From: Asterella californica
Lineage: Eukaryota; Streptophyta; Marchantiopsida; Marchantiales; Aytoniaceae
Direction of reading: 5' to 3'
DNA length: 64,000 bases
Assembly (NCBI GenBank): GCA_036924285.1
Contig: JAYKYS010000011.1
Location: 8,308,001 to 8,372,000, forward strand
The notes under the pieces are model-generated. The model searched no databases. It saw only the letters and a program-made list of their open reading frames with translations, and was not told where the DNA came from. Below, piece by piece: positions 23,311 through 37,069 of the stretch (position 1 is its first letter; every line of letters begins with the position of its first letter). A program made the translations under genes and the position numbers.

Positions 23311-26300
23311 AAGGAGAGGCAGGTAGATTCTGCTCCAAACTCGGTCAGGTCATGAAACCAGACTCTGACTCCCTGCATCACGGAAGAATTTTCAGGAGTC
23401 GGTCTGCATTGAAACTCAGTTCCAGCTAGACATACAATCCAACCTAACAGCAAACTTATACCGTATCTAAATGTCGAACTTCAGCGAGTTAGTGGAAATC
23501 CATTTTACAAGCTTTTGTCCATAAGGAAACCACGGAGTTCTCAGCACTGCATCCAACAGAGAGAATGAGGATCCAGTTCATGTCCAGTGGAAGGCGTTAA
23601 CAAAACGTAAAATGCCTACAGAGGACGTGATACCAGCATCAATTTGTTGCATCCACAAACATCCATTTTCTGCCTCCCACGGATATAATTTCCGCAACAA
23701 GCACCCTACAGCAGACTACATCCAAATCCAAGCCTGGATTCAACCTGAGACACATGTTTCCAAGAAACATACAGTGCCCTAGAACTGTGTACACAAGAAT
23801 TGTCTATGAGGGACCTCAATTGCCGCATATTCAAACAACAAGTGCATCCTTGGGACCTTGAATATACTCGCCGAAATCAAAACTGTACCTCTTATCCTTG
23901 CAGACCGAAGTGCAGAGCTGACAGCCGCAGCCGATGCTGATGCGAAGCGCCTCAGCGCAATGGAAGTTGCTTTCTCTCGAGGCGCTTGGGGCAGTCGGTC
24001 GTTCGTTCAGTCCACTGTGGAGCTGCCAGATGTTAGAATTCATCCACTTCCGCATGCGCCTGCGCATAGCAGTTCCTTCCTCTCGTATATCTTACAGTAT
24101 GCAAATTTGCTTCGCTATCTAAACACGAACGTTATATTCTGGTTTATTAACAAGATTCCCTCCTAACCATTGAATCCGGCCGAAGTGCATTATCTGGACC
24201 CCTAACTTCCCGAGCCCAAGATGGGAAGAAGCAAACCGCAGAAAGCGGAGTTAAACTTGTCACAGGGATGGTTTGGAAGACGATGTGATTAACTTCTTTT
24301 GTTTTCCGGAAATTAAGTAATATTACATTAAACAAACCGATTTCCTAAAAAGCGAAAGCGCATTGCAACAACGGAATAAATCTTTCTTGGGTCATGAATG
24401 CTTATTTTATTCATAGTTCTTTATTTATTGATTTATTTTATGATTTGTATGTGTTTTTCCGTTTTGTCACTGTATCCGTTCCGCTAACATCGGGATACGG
24501 AGACATAGGGTCCGCAATAAATTCAGAAAAGAATTGTGCAACCTCAAGTCCACTAATTTTTCTTATTTAATAGCTAAACCCTTCGAGAAAAAAATTTGGT
24601 CATTAAACTTAAATGGTTTTCTAATTATCATCTTCAAACAGAGATAGTGAAATATGCATACAATATTAACTTCTTGTTGGGATAAGGAAAAAGACAAGCG
24701 GTGATGTAATCAGAAAATTATCTCTAACTGTTAGTTGAAAAACGGAAGAATATTTTTCAAAAACAATACATATGTCACTGACAGTATACAAGGAGAGAAA
24801 CGAAGCAGAACTAAGAAATCTTTTCTAAATTTAACTAGCTAAATTAATAATCTATGATTAAATTTGATTACCTTCGCTACATTTAGCAGTTCTACCAAAA
24901 ACCAGGAAGTGAAGTATGTTAAATGCTCACCTTCCTAATATAAATACAATTGCCATGGATGATAAAAATATTCATTATTTTACATAATAATTTAAGAGCA
25001 AATTTTAGTCATAAAATTGAGTCTGCACTAATACCTCCTCCATTTCAACATGGAGGAGTTGATAATGCAAGCATCTCTGATTAAGTGAATAAGACTCGCA
25101 TCTAGGACTTGCATAAGTGTTTTCATGAATCGCATTCAAACATGAAAAGAAAGATACTTGTAAGGAATGATTTTTGCCTCTTTATAACTTTACTACATTA
25201 GCGATATGTTTTCTATGTTCTAAATTATATCATTTTCTAGTTAAACACTAGAACTGAGCTCTTGTGTTTTAAACATACTATATTAAGACAAAAGGACTTG
25301 CTGTAGTTTAATTTTGAGAGTGGATCTCAAAATTCTAAGCACATAATAACTCATTATCTTGATAGATTAGAATCAGTCTCAAAACTCTAGACAAATGTTA
25401 TTATGTTTCTACAAGTATACTATCAAGTAGGAAAGAGCTAGTTTGAAGATAAATCTCAAGCAAACATAAAATGTTGGATTGGTTAGTTGCACAAAGATAT
25501 GACTAGATAAAATTATAAGAGCTAATTTCTCTTCCTTACTTCACCTCTAGATACGTTCCAAGAAAGTTGTTGTAGATGACAACTTGAATCATGTACATAC
25601 CTAGATCATATGATCTTCCCCAACACACCAACACACACGAAAGGTTCTGAGTACTAGGAGATCTAAAAGAAATCTGTCACAAACCAATGCTTGAGCTAGA
25701 AATTTTAAAGTGTTATTTTCTTCTAAGCTAATACATTCGTTTTCTTTCCACTTATTTCAATTGATTAACGCCAAAGTGCAAACAGACAGTGAAATTTGTA
25801 TTATACCAACAAATAGAGTAAAAGTTAAAAACACTGTTAGCTGTCATGGTGTAAATCAATCGAGCGGAATACTTGGTCAAATGGTGTAGATATCATTTAA
25901 AAGAAAATATTTGGGTGTCAAATGAACTCCTTTACCATGTAAGCGACGTGTTGCAACTCTTCAAACAGCGGCAAAAACAACAAAGAATTAACATACTTTG
26001 GCTCTTTCACCTCCCATTCACAGTTCACTAAGTAGATTGTTTTCCAGCATCTCTTTTTTCTTCTTCTTTTTCATATATATAGATTTTTCATGATAGAATA
26101 TACTTTGTGATTTATAAACAATCTAAGTGATAAGTGAATAATGTGAGTGTATCTACTCTTTCATGTAGAATCCATGTTTATCTGCACATGTTCTATTCTG
26201 GACTCTCAACCAGATGAAAATCTATTGCAGCTCTTGTTTAGAATAGCTTACAATTTAGTGTGATTTTTCCTTCTTCTCCTCTGCACAAAATGGTGCCAAG

Positions 26301-27126
26301 AGACCCAGTACTCAATTTCATCACTACTTGGGCAGTTCAATTCCTATCTTCATGATTTTGTAATACCCTAGTACCATACCTCGAGATTAATAATGATAGT
26401 TCTCCACTGCCTTCTTGGACTACTACACGTAGTAGCTGCAGTACCATAAGTCGCCTGGTCAGTCATGTAACTCCTAGCGTACTATAGTAAAAGTGAAGAG
26501 CATACAAAGGAGCGATACCTCACTCCAAAGTGACTGTACGGTGGGAAACTGGAAGAGGAATGAGCATTGAAAATTGCTATGCTATTATATGCCGGAACTT
26601 TGCTGTCTCTACTGGTCCTAAGGACCATAATCCTCGTTGCCTCTTCGCTTAGCTTTTCGTCCATCCTTCTTCCTTTTCCTTCGGGCCTGCGGGCGTCCTT
26701 CGCTCGCTTGCTTTCTTCCCTCGATCTGCCCTTTCTATCATGCTGGTCGTAGCTTTGTCCTCATGCACCTCAGGAGCAGGCAGATTTTGCGACTATACAG
26801 AGCGCTTGATCCAAGTGTATAGCGCACCGTAGGATAGCTCATGCCGCTGCTGCCACCGTTAGCTTCCTTTCTTGCACGAGGCATAAGCATTTACGAGATT
26901 TTGGCTCTGAAATGGGTAGCTGCGGCCAGATGCCGATGGGGACTGTAAGCCGCGGTGATTGAGGAGGGAGACAGGAACAGGAAGTTGACTTCCTTCGATG
27001 AGATGGACGAGTCGGTAGTTGGAAGAAAGTAGAGAGACGGAGAAGAAGAGGGAGAAGAAGGAAGAAAGAAAGAAACAGAGAGAGAGGAAGGAAGGAAAAG
27101 GAAATCTATCAGGTGCAGGACACATC
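23311..27126. other. Divergent intergenic region between SYP81 (-) and ARLB1 (+)
   Basis: About 23311-24170 is of mixed composition and likely holds the SYP81 leader. 24300-26400 is strongly AT-rich without coding signal. Just before the ARLB1 start, about 27020-27110 is a purine tract (GA-rich) typical of plant 5' leaders. No RNA gene was seen. Confidence 0.5.
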
Positions 27127-29887
27127 ATGTTTTCGTTGCTCTATGGATTATGGAAGTACTTGTTCAGCAAGGCGGAGTTCCATGTGCTCATTCTTGGCAT
27201 TGACAAGGCTGGCAAGACTGTATGTTTTTTCCCCCTCGCGGAAATGCACTGTTTGTTTCTTGAACGTACCTCTCTTACGGCTTTTGATCTTTGGTTTCTG
27301 TCGTTATCGGTTCCGCTGTGATGCTCGATCGATGGGCAGCTTTGGAAGGTGAAATTAGATCCCTGCTCTTTGTGGCGAGTTAAGGTTGGAGGCGAAGCTC
27401 GTGTTGAACAACGTAGTTTTGGTCTATCGGGTGTTTTGGTGTATGTCAGTGTATGTAGGGGCAGCCATATAGGGGATAGCCCTCCTCCTAGGCCTTTAGC
27501 TGCATAGCGCAACTATGAGGTATGGCAGAGGTGACCTAGTTCCACATAAAATACATATCGACATATCGACTCCTACCTTGTTGCAGATCGAGAAATCTGG
27601 GTTTTGAGGTTGTCCGCAGTGAAAACTTGCAAGAATGGCTGAGTCAAGCAAACCGCAGCTTATATCCTTGAAATCCTAGGGAACATGTTTTATGTTAAGT
27701 AGAAGTATCTCTTAACTTAGTTGCCTCGTCGTCAGATCGTTGATACTAGCTCTATTCACTTGCAGACGTTGCTGGAGAAGTTGAAAACTTTATACTCAGA
27801 CTTTGAAGGTCTTCCACCAGATCGAATTGTCCCAACTGTCGGACTGAACATTGGACGTATAGAAGCACACAAATCGAAACTTATTTTTTGGGATCTTGGC
27901 GGTCAGGTAATTTTGATCTTAATCAGTCTGCTGAAATTAGTGAACTAAGCTAATCATCCTGAAAGCATTTTTGTTGTCTGTAACTGTGATCTCCTACTGT
28001 TCAGCACATGTTTGCAGTTGCACGTGCTATTTGTTGTTGCACATCGGTTCTTCTGCTGCTCATACCGCAAGTATACCCTTACAAGTGACCACGTCAAGTC
28101 GGTCCCGATTGTATGCAAATTTAAGAGTTTGTCCGAGTCTGTAAACAATTTGTCGCATCCTCATTTTCTTGCAGCTAGGGTTGCGAACCATCTGGGAGAA
28201 GTATTACGAAGAGGCACATGCCATACTTTATGTTGTAGATGCGGCAAGCGAGCCTCGCCTGGAAGACACCAAGTCAGCTTTTGGTACGTTCGTAGTCACA
28301 ACATAGTCCTGGAATGAACTTAACTGAGCTGTTGTAAGCCGTAGGTGTAGCATGGGAGCCCGTTTCAAGAGTCATTCACGAGTCGGAACTGGAAATATGC
28401 GTCATGCTTTCCACTGGCACCCGTTTATGATAGGATGTTCACAGTACTCGAAACTTGCAAATGTACTTATGTTATTGTCTATATGTGAGCTCCGGGGAGG
28501 TGTTATTCTGAGGCCCGCAATAGTAAGGCGTGCGTCTTTTACGCTCAACTGAGTAGAAAACTTACAAGAGTTAAAGAAACAAAGATGTGGATCCTTATCT
28601 GGAAAATACGGAGTTTCCACCGCCTTCTTTCTTAGTTTCGGACCTGCAAGAAGCATTTTCTGGGCACATCTTGTAGTAATGAGCGTGATCGAAACAAATG
28701 AGAGAGAGAGAGTGAAGAAAGTAATCTGGAAGTATAGAGGGAGATAAGCTAGATATAGGAAGTTCAGAAGTCGAGGTTCAAATTCCACAAACTTGTCTTT
28801 TCTCTCGCTGTGGTTCTGAGTTCCTCAATATCTTCACCATCATCAATCTCCTCCGTTATAGGAGTTATGCGCCTTAAGTGCACATCTCTTTGAGGAGATG
28901 GTTATCTGTCAGCAAATCGCACTATCACAGTCGTGAAGGTTATCGTGGTTTATTCTTCTGAAGTCAAGAGCTTGGCGTTCGCTCGATGTACGCTATCTTT
29001 GACTTCCTTCCGTGTCGGACACATGACATGAGAGCAGAAACTTGTCATCCGGTAGTATGGCAATGGAAAGATGTGTCTTGCTAGCTTATTGCGCTGGCAT
29101 TGCTGAAAGGTGGTGATGATTGACCCTTGCAGAGAAAGTCCTCAGACATCAGGACTTACAAGGTGCCCCGGTGTTGATTTTCGCGAACAAACAGGTATGG
29201 TGGGCCCAGATTTTCCTTCCAACCTAAGTTTTTTTTAACGTTTTCAGATTGTTTGCTAGCATTCATCCTCAGGGCCATAACTGGTAGATGTACGTCGACC
29301 ATTTCCGTGGTTGAATGGCTCGTATCTGACGAGTATCGAAGGCAAAGCTTCCAAGTGTTTCTTAGTTTAACAGCGATCCCAGAGTGAGCTTAAATATCTT
29401 TGAATGATGGTGATAAGCATTACCTGTTTAACAGGGTTCTTGTTAAATATGTATTAATTATGTAGTACATGTGTGTTGAGATCTGATTTTGTTTCATGTA
29501 AATATTCTAAATTCATGTGGCGCCTGTAGGACCTAGAAGGGGCTGTTTCAGCGGAAGAGATTGGAAGTTATTTGAATCTCAAAGAGCTAGAAGAGCGGCA
29601 GTCTATGGCCATGGCGATTTCTGCCTATGATGGGTAAGTTATTGTCAGGCGTTGGCATTTGCGATGATGTTGCCATGTTTCGCGTGATTGAGCCATATGT
29701 ATGAATTGAATCTCCACAGAACAGTTAAAGTTACGTATACTTGTTGTAAGTAACGTGGTGAAGTATAATGTTTCATGTCCACAGAACTGGTATTAGGGAG
29801 GGTGTCACATGGCTTGTGGATGCTATGCGGACTTGCAAGAGAACGCAGGAGCTCAAGCAACGAGCAGATGCAGCTGTAACGATGTAA
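27127..29887 (+). CDS. ARFRP1: ARF-related GTPase ARLB1 (ARFRP1/Arl3p type)
   Basis: Six exons: 27127-27219, 27766-27906, 28175-28283, 29133-29194, 29530-29633 and 29785-29887 give 203 residues (Arabidopsis homologue about 205). The G1 loop GIDKAGKT is at residues 24-31, a PTVGLNIG switch I region follows, G3 WDLGGQ ends at residue 78 and G4 NKQD is at 133-136, split by intron 4. The N-terminus MFSLLYGLWKYLFSK lacks the Gly-2 myristoylation site of ARFs, as expected for ARFRP1, which in animals and yeast is N-acetylated and recruited by SYS1 to the trans-Golgi. It then recruits ARL1 and golgins. The C-terminus RTQELKQRADAAVTM matches the family. A possible poly(A) signal lies at 30041. Phases of all six exons sum correctly. 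Confidence 0.95.
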
Positions 29888-32669
29888 CTGCCAATTACAA
29901 TTCATCTGTTCATGTCCAGTTTACTTGTTCTGTATACAGTTGTAAAATCCATACTATCAAAGGCAGTCCACGAGAGTCATTTCAATCGTAAGTACCCATC
30001 CTCCAAGAGTAATTGCCAATTGGTCCCTGTGAGTTGTCCTAATAAAGTCATTTATCTTGGTTCGCTAGGTGTATGCACTCTATGAATGACAACCCCTGTG
30101 TTTGTATAAAGGAATGGTTTATGGAATGAGTTCGTAGGGCTTTGTTTGAATTTGAGAATTAAGTCTAGCGCGCGTCTGGGTTAGTTTAGGAAATTGAGTA
30201 TTCGCTTTCGTCCTTGTTCACTCATGGAAACTTCATAGAAGGAGGATAAGTTGGTTCGATGTGTTTCATCGACGAAGTTCATTGCACATAAACAGTATCT
30301 GGAGATTGGAAGCTTTCTTCTCTTGGGAATTACCTGAAAGGTAATTACGAAGTCTTGTATCTGTTAAGGAGGAGATCACTTATAGCACGGATATAAATCT
30401 GGTCCTAGTCTGAGTGCTCAGCTAGAAGCTCAGATTTTTGGTACTTACTGTTTCGTCCTATCACCGTGGAGATTATGCCGTGGCCTTGAATGAATTGGTT
30501 ATATCTCAGTGTATCGTCAGTATGGGATGCCAAATGTTTTAGTTCTCATTTAGTCCGAGTCCATTTCCAGCATTTCAACATGATTTTCTTATAAGCTCTA
30601 CTCTCATTGTTCTATCTCCGTTGGAATGTCATGAAACATCCAACGTTGGAAGGTCGTGTTTTGTTATCCAGGTAGAGTACAACACAGTTTGACTCCTTTA
30701 CTGCCTTACATTTGCTTCTGACACTCTGGTCGAGACTGGAACTTAGGTTTACCATGTGTTTCGCATCCTTCTGTTACATACGCGTAGGAGCCGGTTTCTT
30801 TTGCCCTAGTAAAAGTGAATGTTCCGCGTGATCACACTGGACAGAAATCTATTTGCTGCATAAGTAACTTTCATTGCTAGGAATTTTATAGTTTATATTA
30901 GGATCATTACTAAGAATTTTCATGTTCTTATGGGTGGAGATTTGGATCCAGGAAATATCATACTAGCAGTATGGTATTGGAAGGTAATAACTATGATAAT
31001 TTGGTTTAACATATTCGTTAAATAATTAATGTAATTCAGACGTAGTAATCAAAGTATTTATTAAAATCTAGTTTCCTGGTTTATGGTGAAGTAATAATAT
31101 AATGATTTCGTTAATTGTATCACTCTTAGTGCAGTAAAGTCCTACACTTACATAGTTTTCTGGATATATTAACGTGTGTAGAGCCTTAGAACGATTCTAA
31201 TAGGATGAGATGTTTGTCCTAAGGCCAGATACAAAACTGCTATGCATTTGGTACCTGAGAGACGTGGAGCAGCATCATAATGATTGCATATGAATAACAA
31301 ATTGAAACGCGCAATTGGCAAGCTTACTGCACATAGAAAATGTCACTATCAGTGAATAATAATTCCATTATGAAAAGAAAATCGATCATTTTCGTTTGCA
31401 GGTTATGAGTGCTTTTTTAAGCAGAGAGTAAAATAAAAGGGTTAAATAAAAATCGGTGGAATAAATATACTTCTAATTTTATGATAATAACAATGATAAT
31501 GAAATTTTGTTCTGATTCACAGTAAGCACAACGTTATGAACTGCCTCGGTTTCATTATTAAAGACCGATTGACAACAAATAACAAGGAATTAAATATTCC
31601 TTAATTTACAATCAAACTTTTCCCGAAGTTTCTGCTGCTACATGAAAAGGTGGAGAGGCCGTGCGTGGCCGTGCTCCAAAACAGAGAATAAGAACGAGGA
31701 GGCTCGACCGTGATAGTGAGTGTCCAGGGGGAATGAATCTCTACACAAGTCAGTTGCGGTACCGACACTGATGACGTCACGTCTCTCGACTATTCTCTTG
31801 TCTATGGCGTCACGTCTCTCGACTCTCGAGTCTAGACTCCGGGACGAATGAGTGAGGGAGGCAAGGCTCCATCCAGCAGCTCATTGACGAGCTGGAAGTC
31901 TTGTGAGACGTGGACGTGGACTGGTCGATATACACGAACCTTTTGGGCATTTCTCACACTGTCGCTACAGCAGAATTGACTGTGCTTATGCTAAGTGAAC
32001 GAGGCCAGCTGACGCAATGCAGGAGTGCCAATTGGCAGACACGAGTCGGTGTTTCCAGCTTGACGAGTGAATAAATGGCGGAAAGCAAGAGGAGCGACCG
32101 CGAGACCGATAGGAAGTCGGCATTGTTCTTGATCGTCGTCGTCGCCAGTGAGCTGAAGCTTAGCAGCAGGAGACAGGAAGGATAACGGAGAGAGAGGGAA
32201 GAAAGGCGGAACGGTGGATTGATAGCCCTTGGGAGTTGGAGCATCGCGGACGGACGGACTTGAGCGTTCGAGCGAAGAGTAATTCTTCAAAGATATGACA
32301 TGTGTTTCTGGACAGTTGATGACGGAGGACTGAAATCGGTGCTAACTTTGTGGTAAGCTGGTTCCTCAGGAGCCGAGCGGGTGCGGAAAGCGGAGTTTCT
32401 CCTTTAGTTTCTTTGGTCCACTCCTCGGAAGTGCTTGTGAACAGCACAGAACTCTGGCAGATTTGGCTCCGGTACTTTCCTCACAAACTCACTTCTTGTT
32501 TTCTGGTACTTTTTCTGTATGTTCGTCCCGTTAACAGAAACTCGTTCACCAGAGAGATGCGAAATTTTGAGCGGACAATGATTCCGTTGGATTTGCTCCT
32601 AGTTGAAGTATCATTTTCTTTCCACCATCGCTGATCGATAAGAATCTTGCTTGCTTCCTAGGAGGGAAA
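29888..32669. other. Intergenic region between ARLB1 and the TauD-like gene
   Basis: The 3' end of ARLB1 is followed by AT-rich DNA (about 30880-31620). Near 31770-31840 the phrase GTCACGTCTCTCGACT occurs twice about 35 bp apart. 32290-32660 probably holds the leader of the next gene; a CTAG acceptor-like site 10 bp before the ATG suggests a 5' UTR intron. No other gene was recognised. Confidence 0.45.
30041..30046 (+). terminator. Possible polyadenylation signal of ARLB1
   Basis: AATAAA lies about 154 bases after the ARLB1 stop codon. Plant poly(A) signals are loose, so this is a plausible position only. Confidence 0.35.
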
Positions 32670-34503
32670 ATGGGGGTGATTGAGAAAGAGTTCTTGCTTG
32701 GCCAAGTGGCGGAGCAGAAGATGGTGGCGGATTTGGCCTTTCCGGAGGTCCTGAATCCATCCGACATCTCGCAGGAGGGTGACGCGAAGGCTATAACAGA
32801 GTCTGTGCGGCAGAACAAGACCTTCATTGAGCAAATTTTGTACAAGAATGGAGCTATCCTCTTTCGGGGTTTCGGGTTGAAAACTGCAGGGGATTTTAAC
32901 CAATTCGTCGAGGCTTTTGGATACGAAGAACTTCCGTACGTGGGCGGGGCTGCTCCTCGAACGAACGTGGTCGGGCGAGTCTTTACATCAAATGAATCAC
33001 CTCCTGACCAGAAGATCCCTTTTCATCACGAAATGGCGCAGGTGGGTGTGACAACCCTCATATCTTAGAAGAGCATTAGTAAATCATTTACCGTCTTCAA
33101 GGAAACGGTCAGCCTCAGCTGCGAAACCTTTAGGTTTGCATATGGTTGGAGGTTGATTATAGAAGTGCAAGCGCAAAGTTCAAAGTCCTCGAGTGAAATA
33201 TTCAGGGTGGAAGTTCCTTCATGGGTAATAAGTTGTTCCCAGAGGCCATATTAAGGAGCTTAGAAGACGAAGAACAACACAACAACACATGATTGTCTGT
33301 CTCTGACTGGCACTCTGTGTTTACCTAGTTCAACGCCCAAGAAGTTGCAGTGGTGGTATTGTCCGCATTGCTTGCTGAAACGTTAACATGTTTATCCACC
33401 TGTTCAGTTAGGTAAACGAAATCTCTTTGTGAATCATCTGTCCAGCAAAGAGCATTTTTTTAGCCTCCTAACTATGAAGTAACGTCAATTGTATATCATC
33501 ATGTAAACATTCAATCTCCTCTGCAAAGATATTCTGCATAACAAGTAGGTGACAAGTGTTTGTCCATTTGAGATCCTTTGCTGATACACCGCACGTTTTG
33601 GTTGCTGACATTGAGGTCACTGACAAGGATTGTTGTTAACTGCTAGCAGGTACCAGAGTATCCAGCTAAAATCTTTTTCTTCTGCGAGGTGGAATCGTTA
33701 CAAGGTGGAGAAACTCCGATTGTCTTAAGTCATCTGGTTTACGACCGTATGTTGCAAGAGTGGCCGGTTTTTGTCCACGATCTGGAAGAGAAGGGTTTGC
33801 TTTATAACAGAGTCTTGGGGGAAGGAGATGATCCGAATTCACCAATTGGCCGAGGTTGGCAGTCCACATTCTTAACCAAAGACAGAGAAGAGGCGGAAAA
33901 GAGGTAGAAGTTTCCTCCTTGTTTGCAAATCATGAAACCAAACCAAACCTGTGGTTCTGTAACATCAGCTTGTGAAATGCGAACATCGGTATCTCTAGAA
34001 TTCAAAAGCGGTTCATACTGACAGAAGGTCGGTTCGCAACCTGGAGTTCATGCGGTTGTTTCGATCCGCAAGTCTTTTCGTAGTTGAGAAATTCGGTTCT
34101 GAAGTTGAGAAACATATTTGAATTTCCTGACATCTTTTGCAGAGCTGCGAAGTTGGGCATGAAGCTCGAGTGGCTTGGAGATGGAGTCAAAACAGTGTCA
34201 GGACCGATTCCAGCGGTGAAAGTCGATGAGGCTCATGGGCGTAAGGTATGGTTCAACAGCATGGTGGCGGCTTACACTGGGTGGGAAGATTCACGAAACG
34301 TACCGGAAAAGGCCGTGACGTTTGGAGACGGTTCTCCTTTACCTGCGAATGCAGTCATAGCTTGTCTAAAGATTTTGACCGAAGAGAGCGTTGCCATCCC
34401 ATGGCAGGAAGGAGATGTGCTGATGCTGGACAACATTCAAGTGCAGCATGCACGCAAACCATTTGTGCCTCCTCGGCGGGTGCTAGCGGCTTTAGCCAAG
34501 TAG
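32670..34503 (+). CDS. Clavaminate synthase-like / TauD-type 2-oxoglutarate Fe(II) dioxygenase
   Basis: Three exons, 32670-33041, 33650-33903 and 34143-34503, give 328 residues, close to the Arabidopsis At3g21360 product (about 330). Conserved blocks are GAILFRGFGL, the stretch ELPYVGGAAPRTNVVGRVFT, ESPPDQKIPFHHEMAQ, GGETPIVLSHLVYDRM, SPIGRGWQSTFLT and KVWFNSMVAAYTGWED. The iron site is the HxE form of clavaminate synthase: His119-x-Glu121 in FHHEMAQ plus the distal His311 in VQHARKPF. An Arg at 320 or 321 in PPRRVLA would bind 2-oxoglutarate. The reaction in plants is unknown; it does not make clavams. There is no obvious signal peptide. The start Met fits the family length. Junctions are GT-AG and phases agree. 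Confidence 0.93.
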
Positions 34504-37069
34504 GAATACAGTTTCAACTCCACAAGCCTTCGTGTGTGTGGGCAATCTGCAGATAGAAATGTTACTCTCCAGAACTTTAATATCATTATATGTACAGCTT
34601 TAGGGGTCATCCTGTTGTAAAGGAATGCAATGCACCTTGCCACCTTGAAGGTTGGGGACTAGTTATGATATGGCTTTGTGAGGTCGTGATGCAGGATCTA
34701 AACATAAGCTTTTGGCATCTGAAACGTCTGGCTCAAACAAAGAGAACTCAATCTTCGGTTAAGTAAGTAGCCGGCCGCTTCGTTCAAGTGAGAAGATATG
34801 ATTTCTAATGCTTCAGGTTTCTTGCTCTCTTGCTCACTTGTAGTAGCAGGAGAGCTCTGGTGGGTCATCGAATGCTCTAGGCACAAGTAAGAAGCACAAT
34901 ACGGTTTATGATTCTAAGAACTTAGAGCGCGACTTTTACAGCCGGAGTGTTGTGAATGGAACTGTGCCGAGTCCTTTCTGTAGAATAGGCGCGGTTGATG
35001 TTGACTACTTGCCGAAATGTGGACGTTTTGAGAGAGAATGTCGGCGCGACGGTTACTGCTTTACGTGACGATCTACCAGCTCATAATCATAGGCGGCCAC
35101 ATTTTGTCCTCTTTCATCGTGTCGTCGTTGTTCCGGTGTTTTGGATACTAGAGTCGAGAATGCAACAACATTAGAACCCGACCGATGGATTTTAAGTTGA
35201 AGTAATTTGCCCCCCCGTAGAAATTATACGCGTAGCATTTCCAAAATACTATCGTGGGCGTGAGAAATACAACCCCTACGTTGGATGTACAGTTCTATGC
35301 AAAGGGAGCACGCAGATCAAGTGCGGAACCGCTGGCGGCAGTCCCAAGTCACGTCCAATCTACATCCATTAGCATCCACATGCAAATTCGTCTGTTGTGG
35401 GAGTTATCAACGGCGAAGAGCTGGAACTGGAACGTGCAGCACGGAGGCGTGAAATGGAGCTCGATCACACGCGCTCCACTTGACCATCACAAGCATTCTC
35501 AAGATGCGTTTCATCAAAACTAGCTCAAACTTCGCTCGCATTACATGAACACATGGCTCCTTTTTCTTCCAGATCTTGGGACTTTTACACAATATGTCCG
35601 GGACAATAGATTCTGAAGTTGCGAGACTTTTGCGTTGCAGTACTCTTACCTTGTGTTTTGTGACAAGACCAAGAAACTTTGAGGCAGATGCATATGAATC
35701 GCCATTCTGGCAATAAGAAAGTTAAGCACTAGCGTAGTGAGATAAGACCCAAGTTGCTTCATATCCCCGGATTTACTCTATGGAGGAAGCTAGTAGAGTT
35801 GTTGCAAAATCGACTACTAGCTACATAAGACATTAATGACTAGGAAGAATTTGGAACGGAAGTTTGATAGTCAGCCTAGTCGCAAAATTGGACGCGATGT
35901 AAGTAAACCTTTATACTGGATACACTTACAGCTGAATAATGAAGCTGGAAATCCAAGAGGTATTCCATTCCTTGGTCTCCCAGTCAGTAGAACGATCTGG
36001 TTCGAACTGAGGTACTATCCGCACCAGCGGAGTCTTGAAACCTTCCAGGTCGTGATGCTCTCGCTGCGTACAAATTATCCTCCACAGGTCGGCACAGAAC
36101 GTATCTTGAAGGCCTCTTCTCGCTCCGTTCAGGTTATGTCGGTAGTTCTGCTGCTGTTAACTGCCGCGCGCCTTGGAGCTCTATGAGATGCCACGAAATT
36201 TGTTCGGCGAGTGGGGAATCCAGAAGGCAGCCGGCTTCCAGTTTCTCATTATGCAACAAACAAGATTAGGAGCTCACCTGTAACATTCAGGCGGCTTCTG
36301 CAGTACAGAAACGTGAGCAATAATGTCTGTCAGGAGGTCTGTGATACGACATGATCTTCAGGACTGAATACAAGTATGGTCTGCAAAAGACACCTCAAAG
36401 AGGTCAATTGTGTTTGTCAAACATTGTAGAGACGACATGAATTTAAACCTTGTGGAATTCCCACTAAAGAGACGGAGTGGTGGCGCAGAGAGGGTTTCTG
36501 CCCTTTCCTGCGCCTGATTCATCACTACAGCTGCTGTAACGTGTAACGAAAGATCTGATTGTTGCACTTGAGCAGTCCCTACTGACACCGGATTGCACCG
36601 GATTACCGCGAGCGGACTCAAGTGTACTCCCGTCACAGACTACAAAAACTGAACTGCCATGGTAGAATAGCTGCATCAAGTACTGTGGATACTTTTTCTG
36701 GTCTTACATGTTATGTTCCATACACAAGACAAATACGACCAAGTAAGATTTCTTTCTGCGTCTCAGGTATGACTGGTCGATGCACTTGATGCTGGTACAC
36801 TCAGATGGCGCTGTACCGGGTATCTACTCTTTATCGAGGCCTACTTAATCGAATATAAGCCCAGCAGCTCCACTCTCAGTAGAGATTCCCTATAGCAGCA
36901 AACGACCTGTGCTTTGGTACAGAAAGCTCGTCGCACTAATTCGATCGAAATCTATCTACCTAGAGACTGAAATCAGCTCCCCGTAGCACTCCAACAGATT
37001 CAATGCAGCCCAGTAGATGGTGAGCTCGTCAACTAATTTTACTTCAGGCCGATTCTTTTTCTCTTTCGC
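34504..37069. other. Convergent intergenic region between the TauD-like gene and RFC3
   Basis: A plus-strand open frame of 116 codons at 35836-36186 ends in a hydrophobic segment (VMSVVLLLLTAARLGAL) but has no recognised domain. No other supported feature was found. Confidence 0.4.

Noticed and set aside
23831..24166. Overlapping open frames on both strands upstream of SYP81
   Set aside because: No family recognised; the two strands overlap and the position fits the SYP81 leader.
28760..28785. GGTTCAAATTCC resembling a tRNA box B inside an ARLB1 intron
   Set aside because: There is no box A at the right distance and no cloverleaf.
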